A stretch of DNA of 64,000 nucleotides from Kosakonia sp. BYX6 (GTDB taxonomy: Bacteria; Pseudomonadota; Gammaproteobacteria; Enterobacterales; Enterobacteriaceae), in NCBI RefSeq assembly GCF_038449125.1, contig NZ_CP151800.1:282406-346405 (forward strand), written 5' to 3'. Both the position numbers and the translations under genes were made by a program. This document shows, piece after piece, positions 45,655 to 54,549 of this stretch (within the stretch, counting starts at the first letter, position 1; every line of letters begins with the position of its first letter). The notes below the pieces were generated by a model. The model was not told the DNA's origin. It saw nothing but the letters and a program-made list of their open reading frames with translations, and did no database searches.

Positions 45655-46085
45655 CCTTGAATGAAGAAATTAAAGAACAAGTGATTCAATTGTGTGGTTG
45701 CAAGGCAATAGTTGATGACTGGGGGGAGGTTGCTGATGAATTATCACGTTCTTTTGAGTGGGTTGGGTCAAAAATACGTTGGTCTACAGTGAAAGCGCAC
45801 AAAAGCTCAGAATTAAAAGGCGGGTACAATAATTGGCTTGACCAAATAAAAGAATTCATTTCTATTAGCGATATAGATAGTGAAATTAATAATAGCGATG
45901 AAATTTATTACATTAATGACTCGTCGCTGGATTTTTCGGTGCATATTGAACCCTCTCTATTCTATTCTTTTCTTGATTTAGTTATCAAAAATATTCCTCA
46001 GCATCATTATTTCTTCGATAAAGAAAAAAAATGGTGTTTGGTAGTGAGTTCCGAGGCTTATGTCGATTTCGGATTTCCAAATTAG
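45651..46085 (+). CDS. Orphan immunity-like protein, unrecognised family
   Basis: An intact 144-residue acidic ORF (MTLNEEIKEQVIQLCGCKAI start), with GGAGAGAA 7 nt before the ATG. It is soluble, helical at the N-terminus and ends with KKWCLVVSSEAYVDFGFPN. It lies in the AT-rich scar after rhs and before a decayed rhs-core fragment, the place where orphan immunity genes are usually kept after a toxin is displaced. I infer protection against a toxin carried by relatives. No family was recognised. Confidence 0.65.
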   Translation: MTLNEEIKEQVIQLCGCKAIVDDWGEVADELSRSFEWVGSKIRWSTVKAHKSSELKGGYNNWLDQIKEFISISDIDSEINNSDEIYYINDSSLDFSVHIEPSLFYSFLDLVIKNIPQHHYFFDKEKKWCLVVSSEAYVDFGFPN

Positions 46086-46291
46086 CCAGCTAGTTTTTTC
46101 GAAGAGGTAAATTTAAAATGCTAAGTCGGATTTTTTCGGCTTTTGCCTTTTAAAAACATATTTTTGGCATTCGAATAATATGCAACGAAGGGCGCTAAAT
46201 AGAGGCACGATAAGATGTCTTCTGATATAAGCAAGCTACAAAAACCAGAAAGTAACATTAAACTATCCCTCTCAGCCAACTGATAATCACT

Positions 46292-46465
46292 AATTATGGC
46301 ACTCAGAAAACAGCCATAAGCCGCTGGCGCGTATCGACAGCCACGGGCAGCATGCGGAAGTTAACTGGTATCACACGGAGCTGAACGGCCCCGGCGGGAA
46401 AGTGTCTCTGCCGCGTGGAATACGCCGCAGAACCTGCGCTCCAGGGTCTGCATCTGGACTGAGAA
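46292..46465 (+). pseudogene. Decayed fragment of the rhs core 3' end
   Basis: This stretch aligns with the rhs gene at about 42785-43020: TATCGACAGCCACGGGCAGC and GGTATCACACGGAGCTGAAC match almost exactly. About 73 bases are missing after GAACGGCC, and further substitutions and a small deletion (CTGCGCTCCAGGG) break the frame. It ends within the YLDRETG part of the core. GC content is again high here. It marks an older rhs copy or a displaced tip junction. Confidence 0.85.
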
Positions 46466-46531
46466 ATGGGATACTTACAGTTCGACCCGGCGATCAATGC
46501 GCCATCCGGCAAAATAACAACAAGGAAAACA

Positions 46532-47509
46532 ATGGACACGGCTGAATTTTTCGCGCAACTCGCGCAGCAATTGCTGCTCTCTGCGCCGCTCTTTTTATTG
46601 ATTGCGCTAGGTTACTGTCTGGGACGCTTCGCGGGTTGGCCGGAATCGGTTAACGAAGGGCTAAACCGCTTCTGTTTCAACGTGGCGATCCCCTGCATGT
46701 TGTTCAACGTCATGAGCAAGTTCTATGAAAGCCCGCCGGTGGATGTCCGTCTGCTGATCGCCTATTTCGGCACCTGCTTTGTTATCTACATTATTGGGCG
46801 CATCGTGGCGAAAAGCGTCTTTCGCCTGGACTCCATCTCCGCCTCAGTGTTTGGCCTGGCGGGCATCTTCTCCAACAATGTCATGCTCGGCATCCCCGTC
46901 GCCATTATCCTGCTTGGTCCCACAAGCCTCGCGTCGGTGGCGCTGGTGTTGGTGTTTAATAGCCTGATTTTATGGACGCTGGTCACCGTGTCGGTGGAGT
47001 GGGCGCAAAACGGCAGCTTCTCTCTGCGCGGCATCGGAAAAACACTGGTCAGTGTGCTGCGAAACCCCATTATCATCGGCATCTTCACCGGTTTTATCTG
47101 GAGCTTCGCGCTGCACCGCCCGGTGCCGCAATTTCTCGCTAGCCCCATCGGCATGGTCGCGCAGGTCGCCGCACCCTTAACCTTAATCACGCTGGGCATG
47201 AGCCTGTCGCGCTATCAAATCCGCAAAGGTCTGCGCGAAAGCAGCGCCATCGGCCTGTTGAAACTGGTCTTGATGCCGGGGCTTATCTGGTTGCTGGCGT
47301 ATCTGCTGCATCTGCCGCGCGAAGAGAGCCAGGTGGTGGTGTTATTAGGGTCGATGGCGGTCGGAGTGAATGTCTATCTGATGGCGCAAAAATTCCACGT
47401 ATTACAAGGCGCAACCGCCACCAGCATGTTGCTTTCCACCATTCTTTCAACAGTCACCACGCCGCTGTTTATGATCCTGATGGGCCATTTTTATCCCGAT
47501 TGGCCCTAA
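46532..47509 (+). CDS. AEC-family transporter (auxin efflux carrier type)
   Basis: A 325-residue inner-membrane protein with about ten hydrophobic segments in two halves. Typical AEC features are FCFNVAIPCMLFNVMSKF in helix 2, GIFSNNVMLGIPVAIILLG, and a mirrored second half with APLTLITLGMSLSRYQ. ATG at 46532 is chosen: AAGGA lies 7 nt upstream and the frame further upstream runs into the rhs remnant. AEC members export or exchange small organic acids (malate, malonate); the substrate is not known. It is followed by a MarR-GNAT gene after 100 bp. Confidence 0.9.
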   Translation: MDTAEFFAQLAQQLLLSAPLFLLIALGYCLGRFAGWPESVNEGLNRFCFNVAIPCMLFNVMSKFYESPPVDVRLLIAYFGTCFVIYIIGRIVAKSVFRLDSISASVFGLAGIFSNNVMLGIPVAIILLGPTSLASVALVLVFNSLILWTLVTVSVEWAQNGSFSLRGIGKTLVSVLRNPIIIGIFTGFIWSFALHRPVPQFLASPIGMVAQVAAPLTLITLGMSLSRYQIRKGLRESSAIGLLKLVLMPGLIWLLAYLLHLPREESQVVVLLGSMAVGVNVYLMAQKFHVLQGATATSMLLSTILSTVTTPLFMILMGHFYPDWP

Positions 47510-47575
47510 GGATAATCTGGCTTTTTTCGCTGACCTCTTGCATTCATTCACCCGGTTTTTGTATAAATAACCAAC

Positions 47576-47593
47576 TATATAACCCGTTATATA
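47576..47593. promoter_or_regulatory. Perfect 18-bp palindrome, likely MarR operator
   Basis: TATATAACCCGTTATATA is TATATAAC, a CC centre, then GTTATATA, an exact inverted repeat. It ends 16 bp before the ATG of the MarR-GNAT gene. Size and symmetry fit a MarR-dimer site and autoregulation. Confidence 0.7.
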
Positions 47594-47609
47594 TTTCAAA
47601 AGGTGACTA

Positions 47610-48608
47610 ATGGATATTCTTTCTGATATGCCCTACGCCTTTCTCGGCAGCCGCTTAAAACGGCTTGCCGAGCAGATGCAGGCGGAGGCCAGCGCGCTGG
47701 TACAAAATACCGGGATTCATGTTCCTCCCGGGCTGTACCCGGTGCTCATGGTGCTGGATAAGCAGCCCGGCCTGACCATCAGCGAACTGGCGCGTTACGC
47801 GCGAGTTAGCCAGCCTGCCATGACCAGCAGCATCAATCGGTTAATCCGCGCTGGGCTGGTTCGCCGCCAAAGCGAAGATAACGACCGGCGAAAAACCTTC
47901 ATCCGCTTAACGGCGGCGGGCAAAACGGCCATTGTGCAGGGTGAACAGGTGGCATGGCCGCTGCTGGGCAATGTGGTTCAGGAACTGACCGCCGGGCTTT
48001 CCGGCAATTTTATTGAGCAGATCACGCAGATTGAAAAGCGGCTCGCCGAGCGCTCTTTACCGGAACGGGGCGAGCGTTATATCAACCTCGATCTGCGCCC
48101 GATGGCGGAAAATGAAATACCCGCTGTCGTCTCGTTGTTGAACCGCGCTTACCGCAGCGGTGGCGAGGAAGCGGGCTGGACAACCGAAGCCGGTCTGCTT
48201 GATGGCGAACGGATGAGTGAACAAACGCTGCGCGAGGAGCTGGCCGATAAACCCCATGCGACAGTGCTGGTGTGGAAAACCGCCAACGGCATTAACGGCT
48301 GTGTGTGGGTCGAACCGGTGGAAAATGACGTGTGGTATCTCGGTTCGCTGGCGATCACGCCGTCGCTGCAAAATGCGCAATACGGTCGGCGTTTACTCGC
48401 GGCGGCCGAGCAGTGGTGCCGGTTGCGCGGCGGTAAAACCGCCCAGATGACCGTGCTGCAAGTGCGCGATTCGCTGATCGCCTGGTATCTGCGCCGTGGC
48501 TATCGCCGCACCGGCGAAACCGAGCCGTTTCCCACTGACGATACGCGGTTCGGCATCCCGACCCAGCCGGGGCTACTGTTTGACGTGCTGACCAAATCCC
48601 TCGTCTAA
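47610..48608 (+). CDS. MarR-GNAT fusion: regulator with acetyltransferase domain
   Basis: A 332-residue protein with a MarR winged helix domain (about 1-148; LTISELARYARVSQPAMTSS is the recognition part and NDRRKTFIRLTAAG the wing) fused to a GNAT domain (about 155-330; YLGSLAITPSLQNAQYGRRL is the acetyl-CoA site). The fusion is a known bacterial architecture of unclear ligand. A perfect palindrome lies 16 bp before the start, so it probably controls itself and perhaps the AEC gene upstream. The start is set by AAAGGTGACTA before ATG. Confidence 0.93.
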   Translation: MDILSDMPYAFLGSRLKRLAEQMQAEASALVQNTGIHVPPGLYPVLMVLDKQPGLTISELARYARVSQPAMTSSINRLIRAGLVRRQSEDNDRRKTFIRLTAAGKTAIVQGEQVAWPLLGNVVQELTAGLSGNFIEQITQIEKRLAERSLPERGERYINLDLRPMAENEIPAVVSLLNRAYRSGGEEAGWTTEAGLLDGERMSEQTLREELADKPHATVLVWKTANGINGCVWVEPVENDVWYLGSLAITPSLQNAQYGRRLLAAAEQWCRLRGGKTAQMTVLQVRDSLIAWYLRRGYRRTGETEPFPTDDTRFGIPTQPGLLFDVLTKSLV

Positions 48609-48617
48609 TGCAGCAAA

Positions 48618-48650
48618 TTTGCCGGAAGCCCAATAAAGACTTCCGGCAAA
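48618..48650. terminator. Strong hairpin between convergent MarR-GNAT and hydrolase genes
   Basis: TTTGCCGGAAG (48618-48628) pairs with CTTCCGGCAAA (48640-48650), an 11-bp perfect stem with an 11-nt loop. It lies between the two stop codons and likely works in both directions. Confidence 0.8.
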
Positions 48651-48654
48651 CCGT

Positions 48655-49647
48655 TTACTTCGCGAGATCGTCGAGCAACGCCTGGTGGAATTTCACCGGG
48701 TCCTGCATCTGCGGCGCATGGCCCAACCCGTCGAACTCAACCAGCCGGGCGTTAGGGATCAGTTTGGCCGCTTCTTTGCCAAGAACCTGATAGTTGCCGA
48801 CCGCTTTTTTCACTTCCGGCGGCGCGCTGTCGCTGCCGGGCGCGGTGGTATCGCCAGTGCCGATAAACAGCGTGGTCGGCACGCGCAAGTCCTTGAATTC
48901 ATAAACCACCGGCTGGGTATAGATCATTTCGTAGATCAGCGCCGAGTTCCAGGCCACACGCTGTTTGCCCGGCCCGCTGTTTAACCCCGCCAGCATCTCC
49001 ACCCATTTATCGTATTCCGGTTTCCATTGGCCCATGTAATAGGTCTTTTGCTCATAGGCCTTGATGCTTTTCGCTGTGGTTTTCAGCTCGCGTTGATACC
49101 ACTCATCCACATTACGATACGGCACGCCTTTCGCTTTCCAGTCTTCCAGCCCGATCGGGTTGACCAGCACCAGCTTTTGCGTCTCCTGCGGGTACATCAG
49201 CGCATAGCGCGTCGCCAACATGCCGCCGGTGGAGTGGCCGATAATCACCGCTTTTTTCACGCCAAGCTGCGACAGCAGTTGATGCGTATTTTGGGCGAGT
49301 TGCTGGAAGCTGTATTGGTAATGCGTGGGCTTTGTCGAGGTACAAAAGCCGATTTGATCGGGAGCAATCACCCGGTAACCGGCGTTGTGCAGCGCGGTGA
49401 TGGTGCTCTCCCAGGTCGCGGCGCAAAAGTTTTTGCCATGCAGCAGCACGGCGGTTTTACCATTGGGTTTATCGGCCTGAATATCCATATACCCCATGCT
49501 TAGGGGCTGCTGTTGTGACTGAAAATCGATGTGTTTAACCGGCCATGGGTAATGGAAACCTTCCAGTTGTTCGCCATAACCCGCCGCATGCGCCGCGCCG
49601 GTCAATAGCAGGGAAAGCAGCAAAAAACGGCCAACGGAACGTCGCAT
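48655..49647 (-). CDS. Exported alpha/beta hydrolase
   Basis: A 330-residue alpha/beta hydrolase with a signal peptide (MRRSVGRFLLLSLLLTGAAHA), so periplasmic. The nucleophile elbow is GHSTGG (Ser near residue 145), the oxyanion region is LLHGKNFCAATW, the acid lies in LFIGTGDTTAPG, and the final His in DGLGHAPQ. Its true substrate is unknown. It is 44 bp downstream of an SDR gene on the same strand and probably in its operon. Confidence 0.92.
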   Translation of the reverse strand: MRRSVGRFLLLSLLLTGAAHAAGYGEQLEGFHYPWPVKHIDFQSQQQPLSMGYMDIQADKPNGKTAVLLHGKNFCAATWESTITALHNAGYRVIAPDQIGFCTSTKPTHYQYSFQQLAQNTHQLLSQLGVKKAVIIGHSTGGMLATRYALMYPQETQKLVLVNPIGLEDWKAKGVPYRNVDEWYQRELKTTAKSIKAYEQKTYYMGQWKPEYDKWVEMLAGLNSGPGKQRVAWNSALIYEMIYTQPVVYEFKDLRVPTTLFIGTGDTTAPGSDSAPPEVKKAVGNYQVLGKEAAKLIPNARLVEFDGLGHAPQMQDPVKFHQALLDDLAK

Positions 49648-49691
49648 AATCTCTCCTTAACAGGCTGCCCGGCGAGCGGGCAGCAACCGGG

Positions 49692-50486
49692 TCAGACGAT
49701 ATCGTCCACCACACCGCCATCCACGCGCAGCGCAGCGCCAGACGTCGCCGATGCCTGTTTCGAGCAGACATACACCACCATATTCGCCACTTCCTCAACC
49801 GTGGCGGCACGCTGGATAACCGAACTTGGTCGGTTCGCCATCACAAACGCTTTCGCCACCGTTTCCAGCGACTTGCCGGTTTTGTCGATTTCTTCTTGCA
49901 TCATCGCGGCAAAACCGTCCGACATCGTTGGCCCAGGCAATACACTGTTCACCGTTACGCCGCTACCGGCGACATACTTCGCCAACCCGCGCGCCAGCGA
50001 AAGCTGCGCCGTTTTGGTCACGCCATAATGAATCATATCCGCCGGAATATTGCGCGCGGATTCCGAAGAGATAAACACCACGCGTCCCCAGCCTTTTTTC
50101 ACCAAGTTAGGCAGCAACGCACGCGCCAGGCGAACCCCGGACATGACGTTGGTTTGCCAGTAATTTTCCCAGGTTGCATCGTCGGTCTCGTAAAAGTCTT
50201 TCGCGCCATAAATCCCGGCGTTATTGACCAGGATATCCGCGTCCGACGCGGCTTTCAGCAGCGCATCCACGCCCTGCGCGGAGCCGAGATCGGCAATGGC
50301 GGTGCGCACTTTCGCGCCCGGCACCTGCTTCGCCAGCGCCTCTTTCGCCTTCGTTACCGACGCTTCGCTGCGCCCGTTGAGAATCACTTCTGCGCCGCTT
50401 TCCGCCAGCCCTGTTGCAATCGCCAAACCAATGCCGCCCGTCGATGCGGTCACCAGCGCCACTTTGCCGCTCAGATCAATCTTCAT
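49692..50486 (-). CDS. SDR-family oxidoreductase
   Basis: A 264-residue short-chain dehydrogenase. Cofactor motif TASTGGIG (13-20, with ALVT before it), NNAG near residue 88, catalytic Ser in VFISSES, and Tyr-x3-Lys in HYGVTK. The C-terminus has the usual GAALRVDGGVV. Related proteins are often annotated as 3-oxoacyl-ACP reductase-like; that is not proof of activity. It precedes the exported hydrolase gene and is divergent from an HcxA-like dehydrogenase. Confidence 0.92.
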   Translation of the reverse strand: MKIDLSGKVALVTASTGGIGLAIATGLAESGAEVILNGRSEASVTKAKEALAKQVPGAKVRTAIADLGSAQGVDALLKAASDADILVNNAGIYGAKDFYETDDATWENYWQTNVMSGVRLARALLPNLVKKGWGRVVFISSESARNIPADMIHYGVTKTAQLSLARGLAKYVAGSGVTVNSVLPGPTMSDGFAAMMQEEIDKTGKSLETVAKAFVMANRPSSVIQRAATVEEVANMVVYVCSKQASATSGAALRVDGGVVDDIV

Positions 50487-50686
50487 CGCCTGCTCCTTGA
50501 GTTGATGGATTTAACAAATCATTAAGCCTGGCACATGCGCGACGCGAAAGTTGCCAATTATTGCGCAATAACGCGGCGACACTGGCTTATGCCATTCCCG
50601 GCATTCCTTTGCTGATTTTATTACTTCCCTGCGCCAGGCGGGGCCAGGAAGATAAACACTCTCCTTCCGGCAACAGGGATTCGCCA

Positions 50687-51778
50687 ATGCTCGCCATTCA
50701 CACCCCGCAGACCTGGTTTCATCACGCTGGTATTCGTCATGACGCCGGGAAATACATTTCGTCGCTCACGCAACATATTTTGATTATTACCAGCGCACAG
50801 GCCTGGGCACGGGTGAATCCGGCGCTGGAGAGCAGCTTGCGCGCCAGCGGGATCAAATGGCAGACGGAAATCATGACCGGCTACTGTACCGACGCGCGCG
50901 TGGCGCATTACGCGAAACGCGCGCGCAAACTGGGGGCGACGTTTATTGTCGGTGTTGGCGGAGGAAGGGTGCTGGACACCGCCAAAGCGGTGGCGGATGT
51001 GATTGACGGCGGGGAGTCGATAACCCTTCCGACGGTGGCGTCGACCTGCGCGGCCTGGTCGCCGCTGGCGGTGTTTTACACCGAAGAGGGCGGGCAAATC
51101 CGCAGCCAGCCGCTGAACACGCTGCCAAAACGGGTGCTGGTGGACAGCGAAATTATCGCGCAAAGCGATGTGCGTTATTTGAAAGCGGGCATTGTCGATG
51201 CGCTGGCGAAATGGTACGAGTTCCGCCCCTATTTACAACACACGCCGCATAACCTGGCGCTGCAATTGAAAGTACACACCGCGCGCCTTGCGGTCGATGT
51301 GTATGAAAAGCACGGCGCGCAAGCGGTGTTGGATAATCAGGCGCACACCGTGACCGACGCGCTGGTGAATGTGATTGATGCCAATATTGCCCTCGCCGGA
51401 ATGGCGAACAGCATTCGCGGCGAAATCCCCACACCCGGCGTGGCGCATGCCATACACAATCGCCTGACCTATGAGCCCGCATTGCGCGACTGGCTGCACG
51501 GCGAGCGGGTCGGCTACAGCTTGTTAGTTCAGTCGTTTCTGGAAAATGACAGCGATACGCCGGACGAAACGCTGCTGGCGTTGCTGCGCCAATACGATGC
51601 GCCGCTCACGCTGGCACCGCTGAAAGAGATTCGTCTCGCCGTGATTCAGGCGGTGGCGCGCAGTATCACCTTTCCGCGCGCGGCAGCCGAGCATTTGCCG
51701 TTCCCGCTGGAACCGGCACGCATTGAGCGGGCGCTGCGCCAGACAGAACAATTTTTCACTACCCGCTTTGCGGTGTAG
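50687..51778 (+). CDS. Iron-containing alcohol dehydrogenase, HcxA/YbdH-like
   Basis: A 363-residue member of the glycerol-dehydrogenase-like family. NAD-binding VGVGGGRVLDTAKAVADV and PTVASTCAAWSPLAVFYTEE resemble E. coli YbdH (HcxA, a hydroxycarboxylate dehydrogenase). Metal ligands are probably Asp in AGIVDALAKWYE, His in HAIHNRLT and His in LHGERVGY. ATG at 50687 is chosen because the family starts near this point and AGGGA precedes it; the frame upstream is open but not conserved. Its stop is two bases from the nikR stop, so the two genes converge with almost no gap. Confidence 0.9.
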   Translation: MLAIHTPQTWFHHAGIRHDAGKYISSLTQHILIITSAQAWARVNPALESSLRASGIKWQTEIMTGYCTDARVAHYAKRARKLGATFIVGVGGGRVLDTAKAVADVIDGGESITLPTVASTCAAWSPLAVFYTEEGGQIRSQPLNTLPKRVLVDSEIIAQSDVRYLKAGIVDALAKWYEFRPYLQHTPHNLALQLKVHTARLAVDVYEKHGAQAVLDNQAHTVTDALVNVIDANIALAGMANSIRGEIPTPGVAHAIHNRLTYEPALRDWLHGERVGYSLLVQSFLENDSDTPDETLLALLRQYDAPLTLAPLKEIRLAVIQAVARSITFPRAAAEHLPFPLEPARIERALRQTEQFFTTRFAV

Positions 51779-51780
51779 CG

Positions 51781-52182
51781 CTACTCCTCTGTCGTCAGGC
51801 ACTGCAAGTGGCCGTGGCGCACGCCGCGCTGGGCGATAACGTCATCGGCAAAATGCTGCACGTCGCCCATGTTGCCTTTCAACACGGCGATCTCCAGGCA
51901 GTCATTGTGGCTGATGTGCACATGCAAGGTGGCAACGGATACGTCGTGATGGTGGTGCTGCGTCGCGACAATCCGGCTCGCCAGGTCGCGCTTCTCATGC
52001 TCATACACATACGACAGCACGGCGTAGCCTTGCTTCTCACTGTCCTGGGTTGATTCCTGCGCCAGTGCGCCGCGCAAAATATCGCGCAGCGCTTCCGAAC
52101 GGTTGTGGTAGCCGCGCCGTTGGCTGAGGTCATCCAGCGTAGCGAGTAGCTCATCGTCGAGCGTAATGGTTACGCGTTGCAT
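51781..52182 (-). CDS. nikR: Nickel-responsive regulator NikR
   Basis: A 133-residue ribbon-helix-helix repressor, the same length as in E. coli. The DNA-binding part is [19 protein letters not shown], and the nickel site uses His residues in [17 protein letters not shown] and Cys in [15 protein letters not shown] at 52182 lies inside the nikE end (13-base overlap); a longer open frame further upstream is nikE in another frame. With nickel it represses nikABCDE via the operator at 57095-57122. Confidence 0.97.
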   Translation of the reverse strand: MQRVTITLDDELLATLDDLSQRRGYHNRSEALRDILRGALAQESTQDSEKQGYAVLSYVYEHEKRDLASRIVATQHHHHDVSVATLHVHISHNDCLEIAVLKGNMGDVQHFADDVIAQRGVRHGHLQCLTTEE

Positions 52183-52955
52183 CGCGGTGTCCTTATGCGT
52201 TGTGAAGGGAAGGCGGGCAGAACCGCCTGTTGCAGCGTTTGCCCCGCCGCCGAGGTAAAACGCAGCGGGGAAGTGACATCCCGCGTTTCGACGAGCGTGC
52301 CGTTTTCCATCACCATCACCCGCTGGCAAAAGCGCTCAACCAGACGTAAATCGTGAGTGATAAACAGGCACGCCACGCCGGAGCGCTGTTGCAGGCGCTT
52401 GAGCAGGTTGATTACCCCGGCCTGCAACAGCAGATCGAGGCTGGAAACCGCTTCGTCGAGAATAAGCAGCGTCGGTTCCACCGCCAGCGCCCGCGCAAGG
52501 CAAACGCGCTGCAATTGGCCGCCGCTCAACTGCGGCGGGCGCTTATCCAGCAAGGCGCTTTCCAGTTCCACCTCATCAAGTAACTGCGCAATGCGGTTGT
52601 CTTGCTCCGCCCGGGGCAGCGTGAGCAAGTGGCGCAGCGGTTCGCGCAGGATCTCGCGCACCGTCATGCGCGGGTTCACCGCGCTCACCGGATCCTGAAA
52701 CACCAGTTGAATATCGCGGCGAAAGGCTTTGCGGGCATCGGATTTCAGGTGCGAAAGCAGCGTACCCTGCCAGCTAATCGTGCCTTCGTTGGGGGATTCC
52801 AGCCCAACCAGCAGACGCGCCAGTGTGCTTTTCCCGCAGCCGCTACGCCCAAGCAGCGCCACGCTTTCACCGCTTTTCAGCGCCAAAGAAATGTTATCCA
52901 GCACCGGTTGCTGGTGGTAAGCGTGAGAAACGCCGTCAACCGTCAGAATGTTCAT
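52170..52955 (-). CDS. nikE: Nickel ABC transporter ATP-binding protein NikE
   Basis: A 261-residue ATPase. Walker [15 protein letters not shown], signature [15 protein letters not shown], and Walker [13 protein letters not shown] are intact. It overlaps nikD by four bases and nikR by 13. With NikD it powers nickel import through NikBC. Confidence 0.97.
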   Translation of the reverse strand: MNILTVDGVSHAYHQQPVLDNISLALKSGESVALLGRSGCGKSTLARLLVGLESPNEGTISWQGTLLSHLKSDARKAFRRDIQLVFQDPVSAVNPRMTVREILREPLRHLLTLPRAEQDNRIAQLLDEVELESALLDKRPPQLSGGQLQRVCLARALAVEPTLLILDEAVSSLDLLLQAGVINLLKRLQQRSGVACLFITHDLRLVERFCQRVMVMENGTLVETRDVTSPLRFTSAAGQTLQQAVLPAFPSQRIRTPRCNA

Positions 52956-53716
52956 TGCGCAAGCTCCATGCCGTATAGCGCCAAATGCGCTGCCACAAGT
53001 TGGCGAGTCAGCGGGTGTTGCGGCGCGTTGAACAGTGCCTCGACCGCGCCGCGCTCGATAATGCGCCCGTTATCCATCACCGCTACGTCATCCGCCAGAC
53101 GCGCCACTACGCCCATATCGTGGGTCACCAGCAGCATGCCGGGCTGGCGCTCATGCACGATGGTTTCCAGCAAATCGAGGATTTTTGCCTGCGCGACGGC
53201 GTCCAGATCGGTAGTCGGTTCGTCGGCGACAATAAACGGCGCATCGCTGAGTAATGCCAGTGCAATCATCATCCGTTGCAGCATGCCGCCGCTCATCTCG
53301 AACGGATACAGGCCGAGTATGCGTTTCGCGTCATCCAGCCCGACGCTGTGCAGCGCGGCGATAAGCGTTTTGTCATCGGCCGGTTTGCCCAGCGCCTGGC
53401 AGGTTTCGCGCGCGTGCGCCGCCATCGTGCGCAGCGGGTTAAAGGCGCTGCGCGGGTTTTGCATCACCGTTGCCACCGTCACGCCGCGAAGCACCTGCGG
53501 GGAAACCGGTTGATGGTCGATGAGAATGCGCCCCGCCGTTTGCCGCACGCCTGGCGGCAGCACGCCGAGCGCCGCCGCGCAGGTCAGCGATTTCCCGCTG
53601 CCGCTACCGCCGACCAGCGCCAGTACGCGCCCGCGTTGCAAGGTTAGTGAGACATCCTGCACCAGCGGCCTTTCGGCATGCAGGGAGAGACTTTCAAGGC
53701 TCAGTTGTGCGGGCAT
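52952..53716 (-). CDS. nikD: Nickel ABC transporter ATP-binding protein NikD
   Basis: A 254-residue ATPase, equal in length to E. coli NikD. Walker A is [14 protein letters not shown], the signature is [15 protein letters not shown], and Walker B is [12 protein letters not shown]. It overlaps nikC by one base and nikE by four. Confidence 0.97.
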   Translation of the reverse strand: MPAQLSLESLSLHAERPLVQDVSLTLQRGRVLALVGGSGSGKSLTCAAALGVLPPGVRQTAGRILIDHQPVSPQVLRGVTVATVMQNPRSAFNPLRTMAAHARETCQALGKPADDKTLIAALHSVGLDDAKRILGLYPFEMSGGMLQRMMIALALLSDAPFIVADEPTTDLDAVAQAKILDLLETIVHERQPGMLLVTHDMGVVARLADDVAVMDNGRIIERGAVEALFNAPQHPLTRQLVAAHLALYGMELAQ

Positions 53717-54549
53717 CAGTGGGCGTGCTCCGTTGCCAGATGAGGGTCAAGATGGTCGCGCAGGGCATCGCCCACCTGGTTAAACGCCATCACGCTGATG
53801 AACAGCGCCAGCCCCGGCCAGAGCATTTGCAGCGGCTGCGTCCAGATGTATTGCCGCGCGTCGTTGATCATCACGCCCCACTCCGGCGTTGGCGCAGCCA
53901 CACCCAGCCCGAGAAACGACATCCCCGCGACGTGCAGCATCATATGGCCGATGTCGAGTGTCGCCAGCACCAGCAGCGAAGGCACCACCGCACCCGCCAG
54001 ATGGTCGCGAAACACCTGCACATAACTCGCACCGCTTAAGCGCGCCGCCAGCACGTACTCGCGGCTACGCAGGGAAATTACGAGGCTTCGCACCATGCGC
54101 GCGTACCAGGCCCAGTGGGAAAGGGCGATCGCGATAATCACATTGGTCAGCCCGGTGCCGAGCACACCGACCATAAAAAACGACAGGATCGAGGTGGGAA
54201 AGGTCATAAACACATCGGCGACGCGCATGATCGCCTGGTCAACGCGACCGCCGAGCAACCCGGCGCAGCCGCCGGCGGTGAGCCCCAGCGCCAGCACCAG
54301 CAACAGGCAAATCATCACTGAACCGAGCGACACGCGGGTCGCCGCCAAAAGCCGGGAAAAGATATCGCGCCCGAGGTGATCGGTGCCGAGCCAGTGTTCG
54401 CTGCCGGGCGGTAACAGGCGCGCGGGCAAATCAATGGCCTGCGGATCAAACGGCGTCCACCACTGGCAGGTGAGTGCAATCACCAGCAGTAATAGCAAAA
54501 TCAGCAGCGCGAAACGCACCGGCCAGCGCGCGGATTTAAAAAAGTGCAT
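53716..54549 (-). CDS. nikC: Nickel ABC transporter permease NikC
   Basis: A 277-residue inner-membrane permease with about six hydrophobic segments, equal in length to E. coli NikC. The DppC-type EAA loop is [19 protein letters not shown]. It overlaps nikB by one base. NikB and NikC form the channel. Confidence 0.97.
   Translation of the reverse strand: MHFFKSARWPVRFALLILLLLLVIALTCQWWTPFDPQAIDLPARLLPPGSEHWLGTDHLGRDIFSRLLAATRVSLGSVMICLLLVLALGLTAGGCAGLLGGRVDQAIMRVADVFMTFPTSILSFFMVGVLGTGLTNVIIAIALSHWAWYARMVRSLVISLRSREYVLAARLSGASYVQVFRDHLAGAVVPSLLVLATLDIGHMMLHVAGMSFLGLGVAAPTPEWGVMINDARQYIWTQPLQMLWPGLALFISVMAFNQVGDALRDHLDPHLATEHAH

Larger units (their letters stand above)
43931..46291. other. 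AT-rich Rhs-tip scar region
   Basis: About 2.4 kb of clearly AT-rich sequence between the immunity gene and the rhs-core fragment. It holds one intact ORF (45651-46085) and several broken ones (described separately), plus many very short frames such as 45083-45193 (36 residues), none convincing alone. The composition matches the rhs tip and not the flanking core genes. It is best read as remains of displaced toxin and immunity genes. Confidence 0.7.

Noticed and set aside
51781-52329. Longer NikR with 49 extra N-terminal residues
   Set aside because: The extension is nikE read in another frame; the start at 52182 gives the exact E. coli length.
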